A stretch of DNA of 64,000 nucleotides from DASVRA01 sp036388855 (GTDB taxonomy: Bacteria > Pseudomonadota > Alphaproteobacteria > Caulobacterales > Caulobacteraceae), in contig DASVRA010000030.1 in assembly GCA_036388855.1 (NCBI GenBank), positions 1 to 64,000 on the forward strand. The letters are read 5' to 3'. How positions within the stretch are numbered: the stretch's first letter is position 1; each line of letters begins with the position of its first letter. Made by a program: the position numbers and the translations under genes. The notes below the pieces were generated by a model. It searched no databases, was not told the DNA's origin, and saw nothing but the letters and a program-made list of their open reading frames with translations. Shown one piece after another: positions 1 through 9,385 of this stretch.

Positions 1-228
<228 letters not shown>

Positions 229-279
229 TGTGGTCTTTACCTTCGGGGAGGAGAGAACGAGGGGGGTCTAATACAGGAC

Positions 280-353
280 TGGAGCGGGTAGCGGGAATCG
301 AACCCGCATATTCAGCTTGGAAGGCTGCTGCACTACCATTGTGCTATACCCGC
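280..353 (-). tRNA. tRNA-Gly (anticodon TCC)
   Basis: Read on the minus strand, a 7-base acceptor stem GCGGGTA pairs with TACCCGC. The D-loop, an anticodon loop with TCC, a T-arm containing GGTTCGATTCC and a 3' end TCCA follow. CCA is encoded. It lies about 50 bases upstream of tuf and downstream of tRNA-Tyr. Confidence 0.96.
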
Positions 354-394
354 GGGGCGGGGCCGGTGGCTCCTTCGATACGTTGCGCCGCGCG

Positions 395-479
395 TGGTGG
401 GGGAAGCAGGACTCGAACCTGCGAAGGCATAGCCAGCGGATTTACAGTCCGCCCCCTTTGCCGCTCGGGACATTCCCCC
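395..479 (-). tRNA. tRNA-Tyr (anticodon GTA)
   Basis: An 85-base tRNA with a long variable arm. The acceptor stem GGGGGAA pairs with TTCCCCC, the anticodon in CTGTAAA is GTA, the T-arm contains GGTTCGAGTCC, and the encoded end is ACCA. The extra arm is typical of bacterial tRNA-Tyr. It is first in the tRNA-Tyr/tRNA-Gly/tuf set and divergent from rlmB. Confidence 0.96.
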
Positions 480-591
480 AGCGCGCGGAGCTTCGAGGCT
501 TGCCAACAGGCTTTTGCCGCCACAGGTTCCGAGCTTCCTCGAACCCGGGGCGGCCGCCTGACGGGGCCCCGTTTTGGAAGGGCGCCTTATA

Positions 592-1410
592 GTGGCCTCG
601 CCTCACCGACGCAACGACCGCCGGGGCGGCCGAGATGGGGGCTATTCGCCCGCGGACAAGGGCGCGGGGGCGGAGTGGGTCTGGGGCCGGCACGCGGTGC
701 TGGCGGCGCTGGGCAACCCCCGACGCACAGGCTTCCGGCGGCTGGTCGCTACCGCCGCGAAGGCCGGAGAGTTGCACGGGCGGCTTCCGGAGGGGCTGGA
801 GGTCGAAACCCGCGACGGGCGCGAGATCGAGCGGATGCTGCCGCAAGGGGCGGCGCACCAGGGGCTCGCGTTACAGGTCGCGCCGCTGGAGCCGGTGGCG
901 CTGGCGGAGCTGGCCGAGCCGGCCGAGGGCCTGCTGCTGATGCTCGACCAGGTCACCGATCCGCAGAACGTCGGGGCTATCCTGCGCTCGGCCGCGGCCT
1001 TCGGCGCGCGGGGCGTGGTCCTGCAGGAGCGCCACGCGCCGCCGCTCGGGGGCGCGGTCGCCAAGGCGGCGGTGGGCGCGCTCGACCTCGTGCCGGTGTG
1101 CCGGGTTGTGAACCTGTCGCGCGCGCTGGAACAGCTCGCGGAGGCGGGTTGGCGCAGCGTCGGACTGGACGGCGAGGCCCCGGAGCCGCTGCGCGCCGCG
1201 CTGGACGAACGGCCGACGGTGCTGGTTCTCGGCTCGGAGGGCGAGGGCCTGCGCCGCCTTGTGGCCGAGCACTGCGACGCTACTGCCCACATCCCGATGC
1301 ACGGCGGCTTCGAGAGCCTGAACGTCTCCGCCGCCGCCGCCATCGCCCTCTATGAGGCGAGTCAATTCGCCTCCCAGGGGAATCCGGTGCTCGTGGCGCA
1401 CAACCTGTGA
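592..1410 (+). CDS. rlmB: 23S rRNA (guanosine-2251-2'-O)-methyltransferase RlmB
   Basis: SpoU/TrmH-family methyltransferase that 2'-O-methylates G2251 in the 23S rRNA P loop. The N-terminal ribose-binding part contains WVWGRHAVLAAL. The catalytic SPOUT domain carries the three motifs DQVTDPQNVGAILRSAA, VLGSEGEGL and IPMHGGFESLNVSAAAAIAL. About 272 residues, close to E. coli RlmB with a short basic extension. The chosen start is the GTG at 592; an in-frame TTG at 574 is the alternative. Confidence 0.93.
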   Translation: MASPHRRNDRRGGRDGGYSPADKGAGAEWVWGRHAVLAALGNPRRTGFRRLVATAAKAGELHGRLPEGLEVETRDGREIERMLPQGAAHQGLALQVAPLEPVALAELAEPAEGLLLMLDQVTDPQNVGAILRSAAAFGARGVVLQERHAPPLGGAVAKAAVGALDLVPVCRVVNLSRALEQLAEAGWRSVGLDGEAPEPLRAALDERPTVLVLGSEGEGLRRLVAEHCDATAHIPMHGGFESLNVSAAAAIALYEASQFASQGNPVLVAHNL

Positions 1411-1492
1411 CGTTAAGCATCTTGATCTGCCGCCCGGACGTGGTTCTCTCCACCTGAGGAGCCGCGCGGCGCGGGTCCGAAGGAGCGCGTCC

Positions 1493-2704
1493 ATGGCCAA
1501 ACGTCTCGGGCTGACCGGAGCGCACCTGCTCGCCGCCGCGGCGCTCATGGCGAGCGCCGGCTGCATGCGCACGGCTCCGCAAGAGGCGGAGATGGCTCCC
1601 CCGCCCCCGATCGAAGAGGCGCCCGCGCCTGAACTGGCCGGCCCGCCTGAAGGCGAACCCTCGGCGGCCGAAGCGCCTCCCGCGGAGATGGCGGGCGTGG
1701 ACGAGGCGCGGGCGACCATGGCGCCCATCCCCAACCCCGGAGATCTGCCGCCGGCCGAGCGCGAACGCATCTACGGCCGGGCCGCCCGCGAGGCCCAGGC
1801 CGCCCAGGCGATGCGAGCGGCGCCATCGGTGACCTACCGCAAGGGCGACGTCACCGTGGTCAGCATGGCCCCGATCCCTGACCCGGAGGACATCCCCGCG
1901 GGCGAGCGGGCGCGATACGGCTATGGCGGACGGGCGTCGGTGCTGGCCGGCGGCCCGGAGGCGGAAACCAGCCGCCACTACGCAGCGCGCGAGCCGCTGG
2001 CGGGAGGCCCTCCCACCGCGCGCGCCGTCAGCGAGGCCGAGGCCGACGCAGCCGCTGCGGGCGACACCACCCGCTCAGCGCCCGCCCGCGAGGAGCCCCG
2101 CGCCTATGCCGCGCTCTCAGCCGAGGCGCGCGAGCGGTCGGCGCGACGCACGGCTCCAGCGGCGGCTGCAAGCGGGACTGTCGTGACCGGCAGGCCCGAG
2201 GCCTCCCGGTCTCGGTCGGCTGAACCAGCCGTCACCGCTCCCTCCCATGCGCGCTCCGCTGAACGGGCCGCCGCCGCCGCGGCTCCGGCCAGATCCGGTC
2301 GAGCCGCCCTCCCCTCCTCCGCCCCATCTGGCGGAGGAGCCGCCGCCGCCGCGCCGACGCATGCCGCCCCCTCGGCGAGAGCCGCGGCGACGCCTCGCCG
2401 CACCGCCCGCCCCGCCGCGCCTCGTCCCGCTCCGAAGGCGAAGCCGAACGCGAACGCCGCCGCGCCCGCATCCTCCGCCGCCAAGGCTCCGATGGGCAGT
2501 GCGGTCGCGTTACCGAGCGACCGCGGCGAGGTGCGCTGGCCGCTGCTCCTGGCCCTGGTGCTGGGCGCGGGCGCGATCCTGGCGCTGGCGCTGGGCGCCT
2601 ACTCCCGCGCACGAGAGCGCGAACGGCTCGAGCGCCGCCGCCGGCACGAGGCCTCGCGGCTTGAGGACGAGGCGCGCGCGCCGGACGAGGCGCAGCCGGC
2701 CTGA
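1493..2704 (+). CDS. Proline/alanine-rich putative lipoprotein with C-terminal membrane helix
   Basis: No function recognised. The ATG at 1493 follows an AAGGAG ribosome site 7 bases away. The product (403 residues) begins with a signal-like segment ending LMASAGC, so Cys24 may be lipidated. Next come a motif APIPNPGDLPPAERERIYG, repeated in variant form as APIPDPEDIPAGERARYG, then a long low-complexity Ala/Pro/Arg stretch. A clear membrane helix lies near residues 346-367 with a charged tail after it. The lipobox is weak (Ser at -3). An N-terminal lipid anchor plus a C-terminal helix would place the disordered middle in the periplasm; that topology is inference. Confidence 0.75.
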   Translation: MAKRLGLTGAHLLAAAALMASAGCMRTAPQEAEMAPPPPIEEAPAPELAGPPEGEPSAAEAPPAEMAGVDEARATMAPIPNPGDLPPAERERIYGRAAREAQAAQAMRAAPSVTYRKGDVTVVSMAPIPDPEDIPAGERARYGYGGRASVLAGGPEAETSRHYAAREPLAGGPPTARAVSEAEADAAAAGDTTRSAPAREEPRAYAALSAEARERSARRTAPAAAASGTVVTGRPEASRSRSAEPAVTAPSHARSAERAAAAAAPARSGRAALPSSAPSGGGAAAAAPTHAAPSARAAATPRRTARPAAPRPAPKAKPNANAAAPASSAAKAPMGSAVALPSDRGEVRWPLLLALVLGAGAILALALGAYSRARERERLERRRRHEASRLEDEARAPDEAQPA

Positions 2705-2755
2705 GGCTCGCCCGCGGGGTTGCCCAGCGCCGCCGCTTTCGGTCAATGAGCGGCG

Positions 2756-3505
2756 ATGGACCTTTCCAGCATCGTCGGGGCCGACGCCGGGGCCTTCTTC
2801 GCGGCCCTGCTCCAGGTGCTGATGATCGACCTGGTGCTGGCGGGCGACAACGCCGTGGCGGTGGGCTTGGCGGCGTCGGGCCTGCCGCATGTGCAGCGCC
2901 GCAAGGTGATCCTGGCGGGGCTCGGGGCGGCGGTGGCGCTGCGGATCGTGTTCGCCCTGATCACCGTGCAGCTGTTGGCGATCATCGGCCTGCTGTTCGC
3001 CGGCGGCATCCTACTGCTGTGGGTCTGCTGGAAGATGTGGCGGGACCTGCGCAACGAAGACGAGGCCGGCGAGCAGGCGCTGGAGGACGCCACCGGCGTG
3101 GACGTCGACGGCTCCCCCGCCATCGCGGGTCGCGCGGTGGCGCCGCGCAAGACCTTCAAACAGGCCTTCCTGCAGATCTTCCTGGCCGACGTGTCGATGT
3201 CGCTCGACAATGTGCTGGCCGTCGCTGGCGCGGCGCGCGAGCACCCGGTGGTGCTGGTGTTCGGCCTGCTCATGTCGATCGTGCTGATGGGGGTCGCCGC
3301 CACTTGGATCGCCAAGCTGCTGCACAAGCACCGGTGGATCGGCTACGTCGGACTGCTGATCGTACTCTACGTCGCCCTGCACATGATGTGGGAGGGCCAC
3401 CGCCAGATCGTCGTCGATCTCGGCCGCACACCGCAATACAACGCCCTGATGCCCCAGCCGCTGGACATCACCCCGGCCCAGCAGGCCGAGATCGCGAAGC
3501 ATTAG
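2756..3505 (+). CDS. TerC-family integral membrane protein (YjbE type)
   Basis: About 249 residues with some seven hydrophobic helices and the two family signatures LVLAGDNAVAVGLA near residue 25 and SMSLDNVLAVAGAA near residue 145. The acidic Asp-Asn pairs in the membrane are thought to bind metal. TerC/YjbE proteins are linked to tellurium resistance and manganese efflux; the substrate here cannot be read from sequence. Its stop codon overlaps the stop of convergent queC by two bases. Confidence 0.88.
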   Translation: MDLSSIVGADAGAFFAALLQVLMIDLVLAGDNAVAVGLAASGLPHVQRRKVILAGLGAAVALRIVFALITVQLLAIIGLLFAGGILLLWVCWKMWRDLRNEDEAGEQALEDATGVDVDGSPAIAGRAVAPRKTFKQAFLQIFLADVSMSLDNVLAVAGAAREHPVVLVFGLLMSIVLMGVAATWIAKLLHKHRWIGYVGLLIVLYVALHMMWEGHRQIVVDLGRTPQYNALMPQPLDITPAQQAEIAKH

Positions 3506-4194
3506 GTCTGGTGGGCAGCTCCGCCGCGCCACCGCGCATAGCCGGCCGCCCGAAGCTCGCAGGCGGGACAGGCCCCGCATCCTCGGCCCCAAGCCTGCGT
3601 GCGCCCGGTTTCGCCGAGATAGCAGCTGAGCGTGCGCTCGCGGATCAGTTCGACCAGCCGCTCACCGCCCAGCCGCTGCGCCAGTTCCCAGGTGGCCGCC
3701 TTGTCGATCCACATCAGCGGCGTGTGCAGCACGAGCCGGCTCTCCATGCCGAGGTTCAGCGCCACCTGCAGCGCCTTGATCGTGTCGTCGCGGCAGTCGG
3801 GGTAGCCGGAGTAGTCGGTCTCGCAGACGCCGGTGACGATGTGCTTCAGCCCCCGGCGGTAGGCGACAGCGGCGGCGAAGGTGAGGAACAGCAGGTTGCG
3901 TCCCGGCACGAAGGTGTTGGGCAGGCCACCCTCACCGGCCGCGATCGCAACTTCGCGGGTCAGCGCCGTCTGGCTGATCTCGCCGAGCACATGGAGGTCC
4001 AGCAGGTGGTCCTGCCCCAGGCGGCCAGCCCAGGCGGGAAACGCCGGCCTCAGCTCGCGAAGGAAGTCCTGACGCGCCTCCAGCTCGACGCGATGCCGCT
4101 GGCCGTAGTCGAAGCCAATGGTCTCAACGGTGTCGAACTGCTCCAGCGCCCAGGCCAGGCACGTCGCCGAGTCCTGCCCGCCGGACAGCAGCAC
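3502..4194 (-). CDS. queC: 7-cyano-7-deazaguanine synthase QueC
   Basis: ATP-dependent conversion of 7-carboxy-7-deazaguanine to preQ0 in queuosine biosynthesis. The protein opens directly with the PP-loop LLSGGQDSATCLAWAL and has IGFDYGQRHRVELEA. Near the C terminus is a zinc-binding cysteine set (CYLGETG then CGACPAC). The start is a GTG at 4194; no in-frame ATG exists nearby, and a GGAGG lies somewhat far upstream. It begins 45 bases after ispG ends, so it is probably in that operon. About 230 residues, normal for the family. Confidence 0.94.
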   Translation of the reverse strand: MLLSGGQDSATCLAWALEQFDTVETIGFDYGQRHRVELEARQDFLRELRPAFPAWAGRLGQDHLLDLHVLGEISQTALTREVAIAAGEGGLPNTFVPGRNLLFLTFAAAVAYRRGLKHIVTGVCETDYSGYPDCRDDTIKALQVALNLGMESRLVLHTPLMWIDKAATWELAQRLGGERLVELIRERTLSCYLGETGRTQAWGRGCGACPACELRAAGYARWRGGAAHQT

Positions 4195-4239
4195 GAGAGC
4201 CCCCGCCTCGCCTCCATTGAGGGCGGCGGCTGTCAGAGG

Positions 4240-5391
4240 CTACTCCGCCGCCATGGCCGAGGCCGGGAAGGTGGCTGACTGGGCTTGAAGCTCCGCCGCC
4301 CGCGCCTCCACCAGCTCGACGATGTGGTCGATCATGCCGGCGTTGTCCTGCTTGTGGGAGGCCGCGCCCGCCACATAGACCATGCCCGCGCCCTTGCCGC
4401 CGCCGGTGAAGCCGAGGTCGGTGTAAAGCGCCTCGCCCGGCCCGTTGACCACGCAGCCGATGATCGACAGCGACAAGGGTGTCGAGATGTGCGCCAGCCG
4501 CTCCTCCAGCGCCGCCACCGTTTCGATCACGTTGAAGCCCTGACGCGCGCAGCTCGGGCAGGCGATGATGTTCACGCCCCGGTGGCGCAGGCCCAGCGAC
4601 TTGAGCATGTCGAAGCCGACCTTGACCTCCTCCACGGGGTCGGCGGCCAGCGACACGCGGATGGTGTCGCCGATCCCTGCCCACAGCAGCGAGCCCATGC
4701 CTATCGAGGACTTGACCGTGCCGATCCGTTGCGGCCCGGCCTCGGTGACGCCCAGGTGCAGCGGGCAGTCGATGGCCTCGGCCAGCGCCTGGTAGGCGGC
4801 CACGGTCAGGAAGATGTCCGACGCTTTCACGCTGATCTTGAACTCGTGGAAGTCCAATTCGCGCAGGATGTCGGCATGGTAGAGCGCACTCTCCACCATC
4901 GCCTGCGGGCAGGGCTCGCCGTATTTCTCCAGCAGATGCCGCTCCAGCGACCCTGCGTTCACCCCGATGCGCATCGAACAGCCGTGGTCGCGCGCCGCCT
5001 GCACCACCTCCCGCACCCGCTCGCGCGAGCCGATATTGCCGGGGTTGATGCGCAGGCAGGCCGCTCCGGCCCGAGCCGCCTCGATGGCGCGGCGGTAGTG
5101 GAAGTGGATGTCGGCCACGATCGGGATGCGCGCGGCGCGCACGATCTGCGGCAAGGCGGCGGTGGAGGCTTCGTCTGGGCAGGAAACGCGGACGATGTCG
5201 CACCCTGCCTCTTCGATGCGCCGGATCTGCGCAATGGTTGCCGCCGCGTCGGCGGTCGGGGTGTTGGTCATGGTCTGGACGCTGATCGGCGCATCCCCGC
5301 CGACTTCCACCCCCCCCACACGGATCTTCCGCGACGGCCGGCGCACGATCGCGCGCCAGGGTCGGACGTGCTGCAGCTCGGAGACGGCCAT
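4240..5391 (-). CDS. ispG: 4-hydroxy-3-methylbut-2-enyl-diphosphate synthase (flavodoxin) IspG
   Basis: Penultimate enzyme of the MEP isoprenoid pathway, a 4Fe-4S enzyme. The N-terminal TIM barrel (SVQTMTNTPTADAAATIAQI, RVSCPDE, DIHFHYR, RINPGNIG) is followed by the iron-sulfur domain with Cys278 and Cys281 in ACPSCAR and Cys313 plus Glu320 in GCVVNGPGE. The length of 383 residues is typical. It lies downstream of rodZ, a common alphaproteobacterial order, and upstream of queC. Confidence 0.96.
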   Translation of the reverse strand: MAVSELQHVRPWRAIVRRPSRKIRVGGVEVGGDAPISVQTMTNTPTADAAATIAQIRRIEEAGCDIVRVSCPDEASTAALPQIVRAARIPIVADIHFHYRRAIEAARAGAACLRINPGNIGSRERVREVVQAARDHGCSMRIGVNAGSLERHLLEKYGEPCPQAMVESALYHADILRELDFHEFKISVKASDIFLTVAAYQALAEAIDCPLHLGVTEAGPQRIGTVKSSIGMGSLLWAGIGDTIRVSLAADPVEEVKVGFDMLKSLGLRHRGVNIIACPSCARQGFNVIETVAALEERLAHISTPLSLSIIGCVVNGPGEALYTDLGFTGGGKGAGMVYVAGAASHKQDNAGMIDHIVELVEARAAELQAQSATFPASAMAAE

Positions 5392-5432
5392 GGCGGGAAT
5401 ATAGGGCGAGCGCCGGCCCTTGTCGCGCGGGA

Positions 5433-6422
5433 CTAGCGCGCCGGCGTCTTGGCCAGCGTCGGCGCCGCGCCAACCTTGCCGAGTGGGGTCTGAGCCGCCG
5501 GCAGGGGCGCGCGGATTTGGCCGCCGACATAGACGTCAAAGGCCAGCGGGTCGGAGACGTCCATCGTGGCGTTGGCCAGGCCCGCCGGCGCGCGGTAGGC
5601 CTCGCCAGCCTGCAGCTGCTGGGCGAAGTAGACCACGCCCTCAGGACCGCTGACGATCAGCGAAGCGGACTTGCGCGCCTGCAGGGTCACCGATGAGGCG
5701 GTGGCGGGAGCGCCATAGATCCGGCCTCTGGGGATGAACAGCGGCGGGGCGCTCATCGCTGGGGCGGTGGCGACTTGCGCCAGGGCGCCAAGGCCGGTGG
5801 CGTTCCCCTTTGAAGACTCACCGCCCGTCTGCGCAGACTCCATCAAGCCGGGCGTGACGTAGGGCTCGGGCACAGTCGATTCGGCCGGCGCCGCCTTGGG
5901 CGCGGCGACTTCGACAGAGCCGGTCCTCGGCGGGGCGGCGAAAGCGGCCTTGGAAGTTTCGGGCACCGCGAGCGGCGGCGGCGCGGCGCTGGTCATCGCC
6001 CGCTGGGCCACGTTCCAGATCACGATCGCGGCCAGCACCACCACGCCCAGCGCCACCATCAGGCCCAGGCGCCGGTCGCCCTTCTTCTCCACGCCAACAG
6101 GCGGGCGCAGCGGTTCGGCGAGATCAGGCGCCTCCTCCTTGAACCGCGCCACGGCGGCGGCGGGGTCCATGCCCAGCGCCTGGGCATAGGATTTCACATA
6201 GCCGATCGCGAAGGGACGCGCGGGCAGCTGCTCAAGCCGCATCTCCTCCAGCCCCTGCAGATAGGCGCGGCGGATGCAGGTGGATTCCGCTACATCGGCA
6301 AGACTTAGGCCCTGGTGCTCGCGCGTGGCGCGAAAGATGGCGCCGATCCCCGCGGCCGGCCGATCGGAGGCGGCGACGCCCCCGTCGTCGTACGTCCCGC
6401 TATCCAACGGCATGGCCAGCAT
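5433..6422 (-). CDS. rodZ: RodZ-like cytoskeletal/helix-turn-helix membrane protein
   Basis: RodZ couples MreB filaments to the cell-wall elongation machinery. An N-terminal HTH domain (about residues 25-105; LADVAESTCIRRAYLQGLEE, LPARPFAIGYVKSYAQALG) is followed by one membrane helix (about 119-138), a Pro/Ala-rich periplasmic linker and a C-terminal beta domain of the DUF4115 kind (about 235-310). An ATG three codons in (MPLDSG) is an alternative start. The position directly before ispG supports the call. Confidence 0.85.
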   Translation of the reverse strand: MLAMPLDSGTYDDGGVAASDRPAAGIGAIFRATREHQGLSLADVAESTCIRRAYLQGLEEMRLEQLPARPFAIGYVKSYAQALGMDPAAAVARFKEEAPDLAEPLRPPVGVEKKGDRRLGLMVALGVVVLAAIVIWNVAQRAMTSAAPPPLAVPETSKAAFAAPPRTGSVEVAAPKAAPAESTVPEPYVTPGLMESAQTGGESSKGNATGLGALAQVATAPAMSAPPLFIPRGRIYGAPATASSVTLQARKSASLIVSGPEGVVYFAQQLQAGEAYRAPAGLANATMDVSDPLAFDVYVGGQIRAPLPAAQTPLGKVGAAPTLAKTPAR

Positions 6423-6501
6423 CGGCCTCCCACCCCTTGCCTGACGCCGTTACGTCAAGCTCATGCGGTGGATAACAGCGGGGCCGCACCGCCACAATTG
6501 G

Positions 6502-8766
6502 CTATATTGCCACAGAGAGCTTGCGCGCCAGGGTCTCGACCTCGCCACGCACGGAGCCGGCGGAGCGGTCAAGCAGGGCGGCTATGGCGCGGCGGGCGGC
6601 GGCGCGGTCGCAGGACAGCACCATGCGCTTGACCGGCCCGATGCCGGCCGGAGGCATGGACAAGCGGTCGAAGCCGAGCGCCACCAGCACGAAAGCCTCG
6701 AGCGGGCGGCCGGCCATCTCGCCGCACACCGACACCGGCGTGCCGCTCTCGGCGCAGGCCTCGCTGATCGACTGCAGGGCGCGCAGCAGCGGCGGCGAGA
6801 GCGAGTCGTAGCGGTCGCTGACCAGCGGGTTTCCCCGGTCGGCCGCGAACATGTACTGCGCCAGGTCGTTGGTGCCGACCGAGACGAAGTCGGTCAGCGG
6901 CAGCAGCGCGTCCAGGTGCCAGATCAGCGAGGGCGCCTCGATCATCGCGCCCACGCGCAGCGCCGACGGCGCCGCACGGCCGCGGCGCACCGCCCATGCC
7001 ACCTCCTGGTCCACCAAGTCGCGGGCCTGACGGAACTCGTCCACGGAAGCCACCAGCGGGAACATCACGCGCAACTCGCGCCCCTTGGCGGCGGAGATCA
7101 GCGCCCGCAGCTGCAAACGCAGCAAAGCCGGCCGGTCCAGCCCCATTCGGATCGCCCGCCAGCCCAGCGCCGGGTTCTCCTCGCGCTCGGCCTCCAGGTA
7201 GGGCAGCACCTTGTCGCCGCCCAGGTCGAGCGTGCGGAAGGTCACCGGCATGTCCCCAGCGGCGTCCAGCACCGCCTCGTAGAGCCGCGTCTGGGTCCCG
7301 AGCCGTGGCATCTCCTCGGCGACCATGAACTGGAACTCGGTGCGGAACAGGCCGATGCCCTCCGCGCCGATCTCGCCGAGGATTTCGAGATCGACCTCGA
7401 GCCCCGCGTTCATCAGCAGCGTGACCTTGGCCCCGTCGGTGGTGAGCGCGGGAGTTTCGCGCAGCCGGTGGAACACCTCGGCCGCCTGCGTCCGCGCCTT
7501 GATGCGCGAGCGGATCGCGGCGACCACATCTGGTCGGGGCCGCAGATAGGCCTCCCCGGTCTCGGCGTCGACGATCACCATGTCGCCTTCGGAGAGCCGG
7601 TCGCGCAGGCCGTTGATCCGGCCGACGCACGGGATTTGCAGAGCGCGGGCGACAATGGCCGCGTGGCTCGCGGCGGAGCCCTCCTCCAGCAACAGGCCGC
7701 GCAGGCGCTTGCGGTCGTATTCCAGCAGGTCGGCGGGGCCGAGGTTGCGCGCCACCAGGATCGCGTTCTCCGGCAGCCGCCGCGCCTGGTGCGCGTCGCC
7801 GGACAGGTGGCGCAGCAGCCGGTCGTTCAGGTCCTCCAGGTCGTGCAGCCTTTCGCGGATGTAGGCGTCGCGCGCCTGACCCATGCGCGCCCGGTGCTCG
7901 CCCCGCACCCGCTCCACCGCCGCCTCGGCGGTCAGGCCCGAGCGCACCGCCTCGTGCAGGGAGCGGTTCCAGCCGCGGTCGTGGGCGAACATGCGGTAGG
8001 CTTCCAGCACCTCCACCGGCTCTCCGAGGATGCCGTGGTGGCCGGTGAGCAGATCGTCCAGCTGGCGCTGCAGGCCGGCCAGCGCCGCGTTCAGCCGCGC
8101 CTCCTCGCCCACCACGTCGTCGGTGAGCAGCCGCTCGGGCGCCACCGGCGCCTCGTGCAGCACCGCCACGCCATACGCGAGGCCGTCGGCGAAGCGCAGA
8201 CCGCGCAGCCGCTCGGGCCGGTGCGGCGCGATCTCGACGTCCTTGAGTTCGCCGCCGCCGACCAGCTCGCCCTGGCCGACCAGTTCGGCCAGCACCATGG
8301 CGATGGTCTGCAGATCCTCGACCTCGTCCTCGGTGTAGGCCCGCGCCGCCCGGTTCTGCACCACCAGGGCGCCGATGGTCCGCCCCCCGCGCAGCAGCGG
8401 CACGCCCATAAAGGCGTGATAGGGGTCCTCCCCCGTCTCCGGCCGGTAGGAGAAGGCCGGGTGGTGGGGCGCGTCCTGGATGTTCAGCGGCGCCCCCGCG
8501 CGCGCGATCTCTCCGACCAGCCCCTCGCCTGCCTTGAGGCGGGTCTTGTGCACAGCCTCGCGGTTCAGCCCCTCGGTGGCGAACAGCTCCAGCTCGCCTG
8601 AGGCCCGGCGCAGGTAGAGCGAGCACACCTCCGCCACCATCGAGCGGGCGATGATCCGCACCACCAGGTCGAGCCGCTCCTGGGCCGAGCCGCCATGCGC
8701 CATGGCCTCGCGGATCTGCCGGAGCAGGCTGCGCGGCCCCCGGATGGCGAGCCCGAATGTGGGCAT
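6502..8766 (-). CDS. ptsP: Phosphoenolpyruvate--protein phosphotransferase PtsP (EI-Ntr)
   Basis: First phosphotransfer protein of the nitrogen PTS, which phosphorylates NPr from PEP. About 754 residues: an N-terminal GAF sensor domain (roughly 20-165), the HPr-binding/helical part, the swivelling phospho-His domain with His368 in GSAASHAAIVARAL, and the PEP-binding barrel with GIGLFRTEFQFM, TLDLGGDK, SVGTNDLAQY and catalytic Cys681 in VSVCGEMAGRP. The start at 8766 is preceded by GGGAGGA. The GAF domain may sense nitrogen status, as in other PtsP proteins. Confidence 0.94.
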   Translation of the reverse strand: MPTFGLAIRGPRSLLRQIREAMAHGGSAQERLDLVVRIIARSMVAEVCSLYLRRASGELELFATEGLNREAVHKTRLKAGEGLVGEIARAGAPLNIQDAPHHPAFSYRPETGEDPYHAFMGVPLLRGGRTIGALVVQNRAARAYTEDEVEDLQTIAMVLAELVGQGELVGGGELKDVEIAPHRPERLRGLRFADGLAYGVAVLHEAPVAPERLLTDDVVGEEARLNAALAGLQRQLDDLLTGHHGILGEPVEVLEAYRMFAHDRGWNRSLHEAVRSGLTAEAAVERVRGEHRARMGQARDAYIRERLHDLEDLNDRLLRHLSGDAHQARRLPENAILVARNLGPADLLEYDRKRLRGLLLEEGSAASHAAIVARALQIPCVGRINGLRDRLSEGDMVIVDAETGEAYLRPRPDVVAAIRSRIKARTQAAEVFHRLRETPALTTDGAKVTLLMNAGLEVDLEILGEIGAEGIGLFRTEFQFMVAEEMPRLGTQTRLYEAVLDAAGDMPVTFRTLDLGGDKVLPYLEAEREENPALGWRAIRMGLDRPALLRLQLRALISAAKGRELRVMFPLVASVDEFRQARDLVDQEVAWAVRRGRAAPSALRVGAMIEAPSLIWHLDALLPLTDFVSVGTNDLAQYMFAADRGNPLVSDRYDSLSPPLLRALQSISEACAESGTPVSVCGEMAGRPLEAFVLVALGFDRLSMPPAGIGPVKRMVLSCDRAAARRAIAALLDRSAGSVRGEVETLARKLSVAI

Positions 8767-8839
8767 GGTGGGGTCCTCCCTGGCCGCAGTATAGCGCACG
8801 CCGACGTTGCTTTGGAGTGACGAAGAGCGCCGGCGGCTC

Positions 8840-9385
8840 TCAGAAGCTGGGAGGCGTGCAGGCGCTGACCACCACGCACATCTCGGCGCCGACGTTGCGG
8901 AAGCGATGCGGCGTGGTGCTGCGGAACAGGTAGGCGTCGCCGGCCTTGAGCACCCGCACCTGGTCGCCGACCGTGACCTCCAGCCGCCCCTCGATGATCA
9001 GCCCGCCCTCCTCGCCCTCGTGGGTGAGCAGCACCCGGCCGCTGTCGGCGCCCGGCTGATACACCTCGTGCAGGATCTGCAGGGTGGAGGTTGTGCCGTG
9101 GCCGACCTGGCGGTAGGACACGTTGCCCTTGGAGATCTCAGTCAGCTCGTCGCGGCGGAAGAACACCTGGCCGCTGTCGGGCAGGTCCATGTTGAAGAAC
9201 TCGCCCAGCGACAGGCCCGCCGCGTCGAGCAGCCGCTTCAGCGAACCCACCGAAGGGCTGGTCCGCCCGCCTTCGATCAATGAGACGGTGCTGGAGGGCA
9301 CGTTGGCGCGCTTGGCCAGCGCCCGCTGGCTGAGGCCGAGCTTGGCGCGCACCGCGCGCAGCCTGGCGCCGACCTCCTGCTCCAT
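8840..9385 (-). CDS. XRE-cupin transcriptional regulator
   Basis: 181 residues: a helix-turn-helix of the XRE/Cro type at about 7-62 (LRAVRAKLGLSQRALAKRAN, then SSTVSLIEGGRTSPSV) joined to a C-terminal cupin_2 barrel at about 105-175 (HEGEEGGLIIEGRLEVTVGD, GDAYLFRSTTPHRFRNVG). This architecture is shared with PuuR and other catabolic regulators whose cupin senses a metabolite. Its ATG overlaps the stop of the upstream deacylase gene (TGATG), so it is translated as the last cistron of the 9-14 kb operon and is the likely local regulator. The ligand is unknown. Confidence 0.9.
   Translation of the reverse strand: MEQEVGARLRAVRAKLGLSQRALAKRANVPSSTVSLIEGGRTSPSVGSLKRLLDAAGLSLGEFFNMDLPDSGQVFFRRDELTEISKGNVSYRQVGHGTTSTLQILHEVYQPGADSGRVLLTHEGEEGGLIIEGRLEVTVGDQVRVLKAGDAYLFRSTTPHRFRNVGAEMCVVVSACTPPSF

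Noticed and set aside
2746..4278. 510-codon plus-strand frame over the TerC gene, queC and the ispG end
   Set aside because: Shadow of TerC in another phase and antisense to queC; low-complexity Arg/Gly composition.
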